Positions 23,101 to 36,600 of a stretch of 64,000 nt of DNA are shown here, one piece after another. This stretch comes from Rhopalosiphum padi (Eukaryota; Arthropoda; Insecta; Hemiptera; Aphididae), in assembly GCF_020882245.1 (NCBI RefSeq), contig NC_083599.1:12888931-12952930 (forward strand). Direction: 5' to 3'. The notes under the pieces are model-generated. The model made no database searches and was not told the DNA's origin. It saw only the letters and a list, made by a program, of their open reading frames with translations. The stretch's first letter is position 1. Every line of letters begins with the position of its first letter. The translations under genes were made by a program, and so were the position numbers.

Positions 23101-25657
23101 ACGCAGGTTTGGAGTTGAAGATACACTAGTTTATCTAGTTCCAGAATTATGCATTATGACTGGTATAACAGATGCAATGAGGTAGTTAAATTAAAAATGT
23201 TTTTAATTATATGCACTATATTTTAACTATCTTGTTTTTAATGATAGAAACAATTTCACGCTTATGAAAGATATGTCCATACATACTCGTGTGAATCCCA
23301 AAGAACGCATAGACAGATTGACAAATTTTGCAAATCGTCTTCTTTCTACACCTGACGTAAATGTTTTTATTTAATTAAAAAAGTTTGTAAATACTAAAAT
23401 CATTTTATTACTATTATTATTATTTTTTCTAGTCTGTTAATGAATTAAAAAGATGGAATCTTACATTAAGTAACAAGTTAATTGAACTTACTGGTCGTAC
23501 ATTACAACCAGAACCAATTCAGAGTCGAACTGTAGGATATAACGGTGGTATAGAAGCTGATTGGACAAGACACTTACGCTCATTACCTATGTTCATTTCT
23601 GCTACTGTAAAAAAATGGGTTATTTTAACTCCTAAGGACTGCTATACTGAAGTTTATACTTTTGCTAAAAATCTTGCAAAGGCAGGACAAGGGATGTCAT
23701 TTATATTACCTAAGCCTGACATGTAAATATTTGTTTTAGCATAAATTTTTTGATAGTTAATTAGTATAAATTTTAGATGTGCTATGGCTGATGGAAAATC
23801 AAGTACATTTTTGAGCGAACTAGAAAGAGTAATTAATGAATTGAATCCATCATTGATTTTATGTGTTATTCCATCGGCACGTGGTGATATTTATAGTTTG
23901 ATTAAACGAAAATTATGTATAGATAGAGCAGGTATAATTCTAATTTATTAATTAATATTGATTTTATTAAATAATTTATAATTCCCGTGAACATTGTTTT
24001 TCAGTACCCTCACAAGTAGTACTATTGAAAAATGTGCAAAAAAACAATTTGTCAGTTTGCACAAAAATTGCCATTCAAATAAATTGTAAGCTTGGTGGTG
24101 CTCCTTGGCTAATTACCATTCCCAAAAAAGTAAATGTTGAAATATATTTTGTATACACATTTATTGAATAATTTAACCTATTGTTATGTAGGGTATGATG
24201 ATTATTGGTTTTGATGTGTGTCATGACAGTCAACGGAAAAATATATCATTTGGAGCCTTGGTATCTACAATGAATGATGCTCACACAAGTTATTTCAGTT
24301 GTGTGGAGCCTCATGAAAGTGGCGAAGAACTATCTGTTCATTTTGCTACTGGCATAAGTAGTAAGTCATTTTGAATTTTTCATTTGAAGATTTTTTTAAT
24401 TTAACTTAATATTCTGGAAAATATCAGGTCAAGTTAATTTATTAACAATGTAAAAAGTAAAAACACTAAATTTAATCTTATTTCTAGTTGATTTTTATTA
24501 AATTTCTGGTATAATTCTTACTACTACTTCATGTGTGAACTTATTTCTAACCCTGGTAGTATAGGAAGAATCTATCTGCCAATAAACTTCTCATTAAGAG
24601 AATGAGATGAATTATGAATATCTCCAATCAGTCTTATTATTAAAAAAAATTGAAATTAATTTAACAATTAGATAATTATAATTATTATTGCATCACAATA
24701 CACATTATTTTAGTGTCCATTTAACATTGTTATATTTTTTTTTATTGTTTTATAAATTTAGAAAAACAATATAATAATTGTGCATGTATAAATTTTTTTT
24801 TATTTCAGAGGCATTGTCAAAATACCGGAATAAAAATGGCACATTACCTACCTCTATTGTTGTATATAGAGATGGTGTTGGAGAAGGTCAAATATCTCAT
24901 GTCTATAGAACTGAAGTTAGGCTTTTGCAAGTAAGATTGATTAAATTATTTTTAATTTTCATATTTTGATTGATTTCTTAATTTTTTTTTTAGACTGCTT
25001 GTATACAATTTTATGGTGCAAGTTCTGTCCCCTTTGCTTTTCTTATAGTAACAAAACGCATAAGTTCAAGGTTTTTTGCTCCTACTAATAAAGGGCCTGA
25101 AAACCCCCAACCTGGTACAGTTATTGATAGTGTTGTAACAGACCCAACCAAGTAAGCTATAAATCATTTATTTTAACTTTAGGTGTTTATTTTTAAAATT
25201 GAATAAAATTAGTATCTTTATCCCATTACATGATTGAGTTTATTGTTAGAAATGTATTATTTTTTTTACTTTAGTTATTCAGCAATGGAATATAATGCTC
25301 AAATATTATGAATTTTAGGTATGATTTTTTCTTAGTTTCTCAACATGTAAGACAGGGTACTGTAACTCCTACACATTATCAAGTGATTGAAGATACGCTT
25401 AAACTTCCTCCCGATATAATGCAAAGACTTACATTCAAGTTGACCCATATGTACTACAATTGGTCGGTTAGTATACCTTATTATGAACTTTATTATTATT
25501 ATTATTATTATCTATACTCATCAATTTGTATTAACTGCAGGGTACTGTACGAGTTCCTGCTCCATGTCAGCTGGCTCACAAGTTGGCATTCCTCACTGGT
25601 CAAAGTCTCAGACGTTCTCCCAACATTGAATTGGACGAATTATTATACTTCTTATAG
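20159..25657 (+). CDS. piwi: Piwi-subfamily Argonaute protein, complete
   Basis: Seventeen exons join in frame through consensus splice sites: 20159-20377, 20439-20478, 20717-20815, 21865-22076, 22321-22506, 22572-22748, 22810-22965, 23036-23181, 23248-23356, 23433-23722, 23777-23931, 24005-24129, 24192-24360, 24809-24930, 24994-25151, 25319-25466 and 25541-25657. They encode 875 residues, normal for Piwi. An Arg-Gly-rich start (RSRGRGR, residues 4-10) suits arginine methylation and Tudor binding. The N-terminal region follows (QGTSGQPIKLLANYF, about 119-133), then a PAZ region (about 290-400, with NNKTYKIDDID), MID, and the PIWI nuclease domain. The three usual slicer residues are all present: D646 in GFDVCHD, D716 in YRDGVGEGQ and H807 in TPTHY. 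The end, ELDELLYFL, is typical of the family. Piwi proteins bind piRNAs and silence transposons in the germline. Exons 2, 7 and 8 are the least certain boundaries. No frameshift or stop is seen. Confidence 0.93.
20226..20327 (+). repeat. 57-bp tandem duplication within Piwi exon 1
   Basis: Forty-five bases at 20226-20270 recur without change at 20283-20327. This duplicates the 14 residues QACTSQLRAPRPPI (24-37 and 43-56) within a 19-residue period. Exact identity at DNA level points to a recent in-frame duplication in the disordered, arginine-containing N-terminal tail. Confidence 0.9.
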
Positions 25658-26351
25658 GACATGGTGATATTTTTTTCTTTTAATATTAGTTTCCAAAATT
25701 GTTGTGCAGTATACATTTTTATAATTATTTTTTTTGTTATATATTATTTTGTAACTTCTTTTATTTTTTACTAATATTGTTTTGTGTGTTCATTTTATTA
25801 AATATTAATTGTTTTATTATCCTATACATATTTATTATTTTATTTGAGTTTTTGTTATTAATATATCTTTTTAGAGAGTCAATATAAATGTGATTTTTTT
25901 TTTGTTAAAACAATGGTATATACCTATATTATCCATTTATTGTAGTAATTCGTGACTGACAGCTCTGTAATAATTATTAAAAATTCAGACAACACTTATT
26001 TTATGATGATGCAGTCATGTAGTTTAAACACTATAGATTTTGTCATTTTGACAATCACATTCTCCAATAATATAATCTGAATATATGACCTTTAATAATA
26101 ATATAATTATTTCCAAAATACTTCCAATATGTTTTATTATATTCAATTATTCTTGGTTTTTTAATCAACTAATTTAGACTGTGTAACGTACATCTAAGTT
26201 TAATAAATTATTCATTTACAATAATGCAAAGTTAAATTCATGGTTTTATTCACTTGTTTTTTAATTTGTTCATGGGGTTATCAATGAGAAATCTTGCAAG
26301 CCTTCTTTGTTGACAACATGTCTTTAGTGGTTGCCTCCTTGAGAATATGTT
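25658..26351. other. Downstream of Piwi, no gene recognised
   Basis: AT-rich and T-rich sequence that probably contains the Piwi 3' untranslated region and polyadenylation site. A short open frame at 25699-25887 is low-complexity. Confidence 0.4.
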
Positions 26352-27070
26352 TTCTAACTTAAAGACACTGCCGTATTCTCTAGAATTAATTAATATTAAA
26401 AAACTAAATAAACATATACTTTTATTTCACTTTAAATACTTGTGATTTTATTGATTTATTACAAGTTTTATACTAAGCTTTATGACACATACATTACAAT
26501 GACTTACTAACCATTGCATAAAATCTTTATAATAATAAAATTAATAATATAATTATTGCTAGGTATAATTTATTTAAATCATTATTATGGTATGATAGAC
26601 ATTTTTGCAGAATCTATACCATATATTACTACCACAATTGAATATATTATAGACTGTTACATAGGACTAATTTTGAATTGAAATTTTAATGGTATCAAAA
26701 CACCTGTAGTTTTATTATTTAATCGTCACTTCTTTCAAACCATCAATAAACCCTTCATTTTTCAAAAAAGTAAAAATCTTATAATCCGAATTAAATAATT
26801 TAAATGGATGTTTCAAACTAAAAAATAAAATAGAAAAAAAATTAATTTTACATGTATTGCTAGGGTCTCTTAATGATAAATAAAAAAAACAATTTAAAAT
26901 GTTAATTAATTAAAACAAAAGTTATTCCAAAAGTCAGTTCTATCTGATATATTCTAACTTAAAGACACTGCCGTATTCTCTATAATTAATTAATATTACA
27001 AACTAAATAAACATATACTTTTATTTCACTTTAAATACTTGTGATTTTATTGATTTATTACAAGTTTTAT
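26352..27070 (+). repeat. Pair of about 119-bp direct repeats flanking a 480-bp insert
   Basis: 26352-26471 and 26952-27070 are almost identical. Both run from ttctaacttaaagacactg through ccgtattctcta to attacaagtttta. Between them lie a minus-strand transposase fragment (26656-26819) and a dispersed repeat (26835-26945) also found at 61795-61920. The arrangement could be a tandem duplication or a pair of long terminal repeats around a gutted insert. No primer-binding site or polypurine tract supports the latter. Confidence 0.65.
26656..26819 (-). pseudogene. Fragment of an unnamed multi-copy transposase-like protein
   Basis: On the minus strand 26819 downward reads SLKHPFKLFNSDYKIFTFLK, then NEGFIDGLKEVTIK and a stop, followed in another frame by GVLIPLKFQF. 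Homologous fragments lie at 32240-32460 and 47190-47420, and other parts of what looks like the same protein at 46836-46935 and 60215-60900. I recall this protein type (with GDNLGLN and CRFC motifs) from aphid and hydra repeats but cannot name its superfamily. Confidence 0.5.
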
Positions 27071-28573
27071 GTTTTGTATTGTTTATTAAAATTTGCCATA
27101 CATACTTTTTTAATTTTTATGTTAAAGTTTTGATTTGTAATTTGTATTAAATTGATTAATTAATAGTTTTTGCACTGCTTAGCCATCTTATCTCTTCATA
27201 TTAATATTTTAAAAAATAATCTCAGTTTATTTATTACTTTTTTTTTAAAGGAATCAATAATCAATAAATTATAACAGATTAATTATTATAGCACAGAATA
27301 TAACAATATTGTAGTTATTTATGATTATAGTTTAAAATAATATGTACTATAATTTATTCCTCTTATTAATTATGCATAATTAACTACTAAAAACTTATAA
27401 TATTGTACCTGAAATTAACAGTGGTGATATTGGTGGATGGCATGCCATTAGTAACTTAAATACCATCACATCAAACAGAAAGTTAACAGTACTTCAACTC
27501 CCACCAACTAGAATCTTCTTAAGCAATACTTTGCCATCTGCATATAAATGATTTGTATATAAATATGTACATTACATTTATATTATCATATTTATGTATA
27601 TTTCACTTATTTTATATTCATCCTTATATTGGTTTCAGGATACAAATTTATATTTTACTGTAACCAAGTTTAAATCAATTAATTTTTTCCACAAATTTTA
27701 ATGGTTTTGACTATTATTCGATTTTTAACACAAATAATATCATCATCATTATTATTATTATTATTAGTAGTAGTAGTATTTAGGCCTATGTTTTATTATT
27801 AAATTAAAATACAGTATAACACATACATTACAATGACTTGCTAACCATTGCATAATATGAAAAATGATTCTAAGCGGAAACAGTGTGTCAGTCTCTTTCT
27901 CTAAGTGTATTTAAAGTTTATTTATATTATTATTGCTAGGTATAATTTATTTAAACCACTACTACGGTATAATAGATATTTTTGCAGAAACTGTACCATA
28001 TATTACTAACATAATTGAATATATAGACTATTTAGTATATTATAATATGCATAATATATTATTATTTATAGGTACTATATAATAATATTAATTCAGACAT
28101 ATCATATTTTATAGATAATTCTGACTTGAAGGTAAACATACTAACTAGATCCAATTATAGCTATCAAAAACCACAAAATATTTTTACTGCTCAAAAAAGT
28201 GAATCACAAACATAAAGAATGTATTTTATAAATAAATTATGTATTTATAAATTCAAAAAAAAGAGCACAAAGCCTATAATTGTTCCTCTCAGAATCTAAA
28301 ATTTTAAGTACATAATTTAACGTTACATTTTATTCATAGAGTCATACTCCTTAAATTACTTTAAGTACTAAGACAATAAGTACTTAAGTTGATTGAATAA
28401 CAATGACCAATCTAGAAATTTTTTCAGAAATGAATAATTTTTTTGTAATTATCTGGGGGAATTTGTTTGAACTTTTAGATGGATTGCAGTTAATTTTCAC
28501 AAGAAGGTGATTGAACCGATGAGGGTAACGGAGACACAACATGGGGGTGCGACTTCCTCTTAAATAAAATATA
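27071..28573. other. Intergenic sequence with microsatellites and repeat ends
   Basis: A compound microsatellite of ATT/AGT triplets lies at about 27738-27779. The string gattctaagcggaaacagtg at about 27868 resembles the repeat at 12491. At 28537-28563 acaacatgggggtgcgactt, then cctcttaa, is an end of the TTAA MITE family. No coding region was seen. Confidence 0.5.
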
Positions 28574-30262
28574 TGAGAATGGTCTTTTGGCCGAATTATA
28601 AATTTTTATGACAAAATAAAATACATTCTATTTCTAATTTATGGCAAAAAAAATTAAATATTGTTATCCCTTGTGTCATAATCATAAAGTATGTATATTT
28701 TCCCACTTATGTCATCCCTACCTGAATCCGCGCCGCCGTCTTTCCAATGATGTCCATTTGTAGTAATAAAAATCGCCACACCGCAGAGCTGCAGGTAAAC
28801 GAGAAAGCCTATACGCACGCCGTATTACAACACTTTTTTCTCGGCATTTCAAGGGACAACACATCGTGTCATATAACATCGTGCTACTGTTTAGTCTGAA
28901 CTACGTATAATATTAAGTATTACCTACTGCTGTTTTTTGTGAGTATTATATTTTTGTTTATAATTGATCGTTGTTATTATTATTATTACTATATTGTTTA
29001 CTAGTTTACTTATTATCTGAAAATCGGCTTATATAATGTAGCATTTTAAATTGCATTATTCTTGTCGTTGGGCATAGTTCCGTAAATTATTTAGTTAATA
29101 TCGATCAATAATATCGTGGCGATTAAGCAATTACAAAAATATCTCATGTATATAAATATTTCAAGTATAAAAATATTGCAATAATCCAGTGACATGTGTT
29201 GATTTGAAGTAAAACATTTTGCGTAAAATATAACACAAATAATAAAAATTATTATATTATTTAATAATATTTGAACAATAATATACTATAATTTCATTTA
29301 TTTATTTACAAAATCAACACAATTTTTTTTATTTGAACTGCATCATAATCTTTATACTTTTTTTAGTTGTTTTTAATCAACCGCTTATTATTTTATTTTG
29401 AAACCATTTAAAAGTAGGTACACCGTTTTCGACAACCACATTTGTAGCATTCGTCTTGCTATCGTATAACGTGCAAATGTTACGTTAAAAAAAATCTGTT
29501 TTAATCTGTTATTTTTATATCAACATTTATTAATATAATAAAATGATAACTGTAAACGATTTTAAAAATTATCGCTATAAAATGCTCATAATTTAAGGTT
29601 GTTTTTTGTCATAATATCATAAGGACGTGTAGGTAAATGGTACATTACAAGTATATTATTTTTTGTGAGTATTTTATTATTATATTGGGTAGGTACATGG
29701 TGGACATTTCTTGACGCTATATGCACACTCGTTTGAACAGGGACCACGTTGTGGGATTGTATTGTCACATTGACCGATACAATACGACCAATACCGAGAA
29801 GGCGAAGAATTTCTTTTATTGTATCTAAATTCTTAACCTTTGTCCGTAAAACGGGTCTAAACTATTGTTATATCAACCACTCGGTCAGTGGTGTCATCCC
29901 TTCTAAGTGTACGACTGTACAAATATGCGTTGTCTCGATAGCACGATTTATTGTACATTACGAGTATATTTTTTTTTGTGTGTATTATATTATTATATAT
30001 GTACAGTAGACATTTCTTAGCGCTATGAGCACACTCGTAAGAAGGGCAATAGCTTGTCACATTGACCGATACAATATGACCAATACCGAGGAGGTGAATA
30101 ATTTCGTTTATTGTACATAAATTCGTAAGATGTGTCCATAATAAGGTCTAAATAACTGTTATAAGGCTCTTGTCGACAACTCGGTCGGTGGTGTCATATC
30201 CTCCAAGTACAGCTGTACAAATATGCGTTGTCTCGATAGCACGACTTATTCAGATGATTTTT
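28574..30262 (+). repeat. Dispersed repeat R1, first copy, with internal tandem
   Basis: This unit shares sequence with 44040-45455 and 58330-59240. Landmarks are gagaatggtctt, tgtcatacctg/tcatccctacctg, gcagagctgca, cgccgtattacaacac, tcacattgaccgatacaata and tcgacaactcggtcggt. The distal part is present twice in tandem here (about 29690-29950 and 30000-30250, roughly 290 bases apart), giving two ttgaccgatacaata blocks. The small open frames inside are not conserved between copies, so I regard it as non-coding. Confidence 0.65.
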
Positions 30263-32239
30263 TACAGTAAAAATAACGTTGGCAATAAAGTGTCTTCTTA
30301 ACAATATTGAAACCACCCGAAGTATTCGGCGAATTTATAAAAATGTATTGTATAGTAAGAGTGACTATGGGGAAGATGTATTATCTGTAGATATATAAAA
30401 AAAAAACATCTATACTTCACACACTAAGCCAACGACCCTGAACGTGATATTAATACTACTTCTACCAATCTACTCATTTTAATAATGGAATTTATTTTTT
30501 CAATTTCTATTTCGTAACAATAAAAAAGAATTATTCAAAATGTCATGGGACCTTTTATTAACATGTATACATTGTACACACATTTAAGACAATTTTATCG
30601 TATTTGAATTGAAAATAAACTAATACATCAATATTCAACAAATATAAATGTATAATTACTAAATAATGGCTCACGAAATACGTGTTTTAATATTGTATTC
30701 TGAATACTGAATTATTTATTATTATTATTATATCGTGTGTACTGTGTACCATATGCTATCAATAATTATTTAGTTTAAAATTAAAATTTCTATACTTATT
30801 CTTTTTTAAGTTACTACACAAAACGAAATTTGTTTTAATAAATTCCTGTACACATAAAAATGCATTTGATTTTTAATATATTGCACAAAACTTAAATAAT
30901 ATTGAAATAGTCATTGGATCTCTCCGTAATGTGTGAAAATGGGGGTAATTATCAGGGCGGGGGGACAAAATAAAACTAGATTCCAAAACCTTTTTATAGC
31001 ATATAAATACCTATAAGGTTGGTATTTCTTGAAACGGAATGAGGAAGAAAGGGAATGTATGTATGTGAACATAAGCTTTAAAAAAACTTTTAACTGCTGA
31101 AATCACTACATTACATTATTATAATATTTTAACAGAATAATTCAATAAATATTAATATTATAATATAAAATAGCTACTGGTGTGAAAACAAATATTGCAA
31201 GTTTCTATTTTTAAGACCAAAATGTTTTTATAACATTGTCAATGTTTGTATTTGTTCATCATCAATTTGTTTCCCTATGAACACTGATAATTTATAGTTT
31301 ATCAAGCCTTTTCTCATTCACTATTTTTAACACCAATAATAATGACTAATAATATTATATTAAATTACCCATATTTTATTAGTATAATACTATTAATAGT
31401 TGAAATTAAGGTTTTGTAAAAGTTTATTTTATTATATTTACAAATATTTGCAATAGGTTACAAAGTTATTTTTTGAAATGATAAACATTATTATTATTAC
31501 CTGTACAACATCTATTATTTTATTTATTTAGTAAATTATCCATTGGTTATTTATCCCATTTACTTGTCGAGTTACAACATTTTAATATTTATTTTTACTT
31601 AGTTATGCATAGGTAATCAACAATAGTATTCCTATTGTATATTCCTATGTATCAGAAGTGTAACCTATATAACACTTATGTTACATAAAATAATGTAAAT
31701 TTTTTTTATTAAAAAGCAGACATAGGTCTTTAACAGTGAACAGTAAAATAACAGTCATATTTCTAATAGATATTATTTTACAAATATTGGCACTCGGTAA
31801 TAAACTTTAATAGATGTAGAACTAAAATTTGGTCGATGACTCTTACTAATATCCTTCACTATTTTATTTGTGTTTTTTTAATATTTCTAAAAGATCAGTT
31901 TTAAAAATGTATGCACAGTATGGAAATTTATATTTATACCTTGTAATTTACTAAAAATAGAGGTTCCTTCAAATATTGTAGAATAATAAGTTAATTATTT
32001 TTAAATTAATTACAAAACCACTATTTGGTATTAAATATAAAAAAAGTATATGAAATATGAATTCAAAATATACATATTTTTTTGCATTCTTTATTTCTTT
32101 CTAGGCGGGGCTCTCTTATGTCTTCATAATCGTTAATTATATTGTAAACACCTATGTAGATTTTTACATATATATATATATTATTTGTAAACGTTAGTAT
32201 AACAAAAATAATAAAAATCTTTGCACACTAAAAAAAATA
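30263..32239. other. Intergenic sequence, nothing recognised
   Basis: AT-rich sequence without coding or structural signals that I can support, apart from short AT microsatellites such as the TTA run near 30718. Confidence 0.4.
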
Positions 32240-32460
32240 GTTACATAGGACTAATTTTGAATTGAAATTTTAATGGTATCAAAACACCTGCAGTTATTAT
32301 TTATTTTCTATTATTCCAGTTCTATGAGCTGGCATCATTTAGTTTTTAATCGTCACTTCTTTAAAATCATTGATAAGCCCTTCATTTTTCAAAAAGTAAA
32401 AAGCTTATAATCTGAATTAAATAATTTAAAAGGATGTCTAAGACAAAAAACTAAAATAGA
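32240..32460 (-). pseudogene. Second fragment of the unnamed transposase-like protein
   Basis: Reading down from 32460 gives LRHPFKLFNSDYKLFTF, then a frameshift, KEVTIKN, MMPAHRTGIIEN and GVLIPLKFQF. It is colinear with 26656-26819 but keeps an extra MMPAHRTGIIEN portion that the 26.7 kb copy has lost. Further up the same strand, 32640-32700 (INIFNFLPDVDIP) matches 60330-60400. Confidence 0.5.
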
Positions 32461-33628
32461 AAAACAGTTAAACAAAGAAGGGGGAAAAAAGTAGATTTAA
32501 CAAAATTTGTGAAAGTATCTAACAGTGGAGTAATAATATATAATTTTACATATTCTTGAATTTCTATGATATTTTTTCTAGAAAAGTTATTGTTATTGTA
32601 AAAAGCCAGTGAAAATTGTAAAATTGTTTTTTTGGTATATCAACATCTGGTAAAAAATTAAATATATTTATTGAAACAATATTATCATTATTTATCGAAT
32701 CACTTTACCTACAAAGGTGGTGTCGTATAATATGTGACACATTAGTTTTTCAAAATAATAGTAGGAATATTTACATATAAAGCACAACATTTTAACTCTT
32801 TAAATTTGAAATACAAATGTGTGTAAAAAAAATAATATATTGAAATTGTCGTAGGTACCTTTCAACATTTTATTAATGGTAAAAACAAAATTACTATGAT
32901 AAATTAATGTTTTATTTGGGACTTGAATTCATTTATTATAAAAATTTAAAATTAATAATTAGGGATGAGAAATTCAAGAAATTACTTATTTTTTCCATGT
33001 ATTCTATTTATTGCTAGGTGAACTGAAAAGGTGTTCCATAACCTATTGACTTCATATTTTGCATATTATAGTATCTTTTTTCAAGAATAGCATATTACAT
33101 AATGATTTTGCGTATAAAAATGCATTTTTAGTCAATTTGTATTTACTTTAATACAATTTATCCTATAAAATAATTATTAAAAACAAAACCTGTAGTTTTA
33201 TATGAGGGCGTTGGTAACAATTTAAACAATGGACTGCATATAGTTTGGAGGTGTGAACAAAATAATAACTAATTGTGAGTGTCTGTCGTCACAATATTTA
33301 CAAAAATAAATATATTTTTTTAATTTAGAAAAGTTTTATTTGTTTTAAAAATATTTACTAAGACAAATGTTGTTGTTTAGGAGTTAGAAATGTTCAAATG
33401 TTCAATGCAACAAATTTAATTTATTTACATAGGTGGATCTATATTTTTTGTTGTAAAATAATTTAATAACTAATAAGTATAGTTAAGTAAAAATAGTAAA
33501 TATTTAATAGTATTATTATATTAAACAATTATTTTGATTAATTTATTGTGCATATTTTTATGCAAATTAAACATTTATCTTTATTTAAATTGTTTATGAT
33601 ATAGCTATGATATGCTGATTATCGACTA
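32461..33628. other. Upstream region of the vasa-like gene, duplicated elsewhere
   Basis: From about 33235 this region is closely matched by 47755-48139, and from about 33535 by 46230-46315. The copies upstream of the two exon-1 duplicates therefore carry the same 5' flank, possibly including the promoter. No other feature was recognised apart from the transposase fragment at 32640-32700. Confidence 0.6.
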
Positions 33629-36600
33629 ATGGAACAATATATAGATGATGAATCTATTTTTGATGACGCATTCAATTCGAACATAAAGTTCGAAAAATGT
33701 AATGATACCGAAGTAAAGGTGAATGGTAAAAACATACCCGAAGCGGTTAAACAGTTTGTGTCTATAAAGAATATTCCAAAAATATTATTGAGTAATATAA
33801 GGAAAAAGAAATTTATGCGACCTACGCCAATTCAGAAATACTCTATTCCAATTATTTTATCTGGTAGAGATTTGATGGCCACTGCACAAACTGGTTCAGG
33901 AAAAACGGTAATTAAATAATGTAAACATTAGTATTTAGTTATATTTATAGTGGTAGTACCTGCATACAATTAATTTTTATAGTGGTAAAAGAATATTCAG
34001 TGACTGCTGTTTTTTAGAACATAATACGAATAACTTTATAACTATTTATGTAGTCAAAATAAAGATGTTGTGCTGATATATATTTTTACAGCTACTCTTA
34101 TGATATGTAATTATGTGTGTTAAAAAATAATTATACTGGAATAATTTAAACTTGTTCATCAAATCTACCAGTGGAGATTTTAAAATATTTAAATCATTTT
34201 TGTAAAAATGTTTACAATGTATTAAATGTTTTACTAAATATGAAATAAGCACATTATACAATTAATACAAACAAGCTATAGATTCAGTTAAATTCTATCT
34301 GCCATTTAAGAAATTCATTATTTATCTAAATACCTATTTTATTGAAGTTATGATTTACGATTTATATTTATCCATCCTTTTCATATAATACTATATTATA
34401 ATAATTCATTATTTAGAAATTTATATGCCCATAAAATTATTTCTTATTATTACATGCACCACCACCCCACCCCCACAAAAAAAAAATAATAATAATAAAA
34501 TAAAAGATATATGTAACTCAACTTTGAAATAACTATAGATAACAATATTATTAACATATACCTAAATAACACAAAGAATGTTGCCTATTTATTATTATAT
34601 ATACTTATTTTAGATTGCTTTTATCTTACCAATCATACAAAAATTGATCATTGACCCAGTAACATTAGTAAAAGATAGAAATCATTGTGAACCCCAAGTT
34701 ATCATAATAGTACCTACGAGAGAATTGGCTGTTCAAATGAAAATGACTATAACAAAATTAACAAGGAATACAGGAATTTTTTCGTTTGCTTGTTATGGTG
34801 GTATTAAAGCCACTTATCAAAAAAGTCAAATTCTTGTAAGTAGAATGTTTTTAAATAATAATTAGAATACCATATTATTATGTAAGTATATATTGTCATA
34901 TCACACATGTTAAATGACATACAACTCATGCTTTTTGTTCACTCTAAACTAATGACTATAATCAAAAATTCTTAAGTCCAACTTTTTAAGTTAAGTCCAT
35001 AGTAATTGATAGTATTTTTGTTCACCTCTCCGCATACAACTGTCCTACTAAACTCTCCTCACGCACTGACAGCAGTGGTATTAAATAACAAATTATTATG
35101 TTGCTTCAGCATAATTTTCTGCCCTGATGCTACCTATATTTGTTATTAAGATATTAATACATATATTATAGTATAATGTTAATGGTCATCTAAAATATAA
35201 GAAAATATATTATATTGGATAAAATATAAGTATTTTATAATAATAATAATGTTATCAATATTTTTTATATTAGAGAGGTTGTCACATACTTGTAGCCACG
35301 ATTGGTCGATTAAATTCGTTTGTTCAGAATGGTGTCATAACATTTTCTTCAGTAAGAATTTTGGTTTTGAATGAAGTTGATAGGATGTTATATGACGACA
35401 TGAAATCAAAGATTGATTGTATTTTAAATCATTTTACAATGCCACCTGTCGTAAGTTTTTATTGATAAATAATTGTGGAGTAAATGCTTATAGTGTAGTA
35501 CTGAATGTCAAATGTTTATAATTTTCAGATGAATAGACAGACAATTATGATGTCAGCAACTTTACCAGATAAAACTCAGCATTTAGCACAATTCTATTTA
35601 AAGAAAGATTATTTATTATTGGCAGTTGGTATTGTTAGTAGCACTTCAATTAATATTAAACAAACCTTTTACTTGGTTAATAAATTTGAAAAACGTGACA
35701 TGTTAACTACAATTTTGAAAAAAGGTTGGTATTATAAATAATTGAATAAAATATATGTACTTTATTTATATTAAGAAGGAACATCAGCAGCAATCATAGA
35801 CTAAGATATGATCTACATAATATATATTTTAGTCTGCGGTAGCAACTAAATTTTGTCAGGCGTTTGTATGCTTGTAATCCTTACCATGTCATCCATCTGG
35901 ATGCCTACCATATTGTCATACCTTTAAACATAAGTTGGCCACCAGATTCCTATCTAATGTGAATGAATTATGAATATAATTTTAAAAAAAACATTTGTTC
36001 TTTTGTAGATTCAGCAGGAACTATAGTATTTGTAAAACGTAAATGGGTAGTAGACTATCTTGTTACATACCTAAACAAAAATAATATACCATCAGTAGCT
36101 TTACATGGTAATCATTTACAACATCACAGAAAAATTGCATTAAGTAATTTTCATGACAAAAAGACGAATGTACTTGTGGCCACAGATTTAGCTTCAAGAG
36201 GTTTAGGTAAATATGTTATTATTCTATAAATTTAATTTAATTTGACAGATAATTCTGTGTATTTTTATAATTTCATCATATGGTAATCTTCTGATATAAG
36301 ACACCATACCAATTATTTACTGGCTCCACTCATACAACCAATAAAAAAAAAAAGAAGTTATTCCTTGTTTATAGTACAATGAGTTGGAGTCTGAAATATG
36401 TATAATCATTCATTAGCCTTTTGACAAATTATAATTATTTATTAGTTTTGTATGACCTTCATTTAATTCATTATAATATTAGAATATACTATTAATAATT
36501 AACAGGTAAAACAAAATAAGTAAATACATAAATAGGTAGAATAAATATAGAATATAGACCAGCATTGACGTGTATACTGGTTTGTACCACTTATGTTTTT

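Noticed and set aside
25699..25887. Open frame after Piwi rich in Phe, Leu and Ile
   Set aside because: Chance reading of T-rich 3' flank, with no motif.
26352..27070. LTR retrotransposon
   Set aside because: Direct repeats are present but there is no TG...CA boundary, primer-binding site, polypurine tract or gag/pol sequence.
29586..30060. Open frames containing similar short peptides (29749-30009 and 45107-45364)
   Set aside because: They lie in dispersed repeat R1. The frame is not kept among its copies, so a protein is unlikely.
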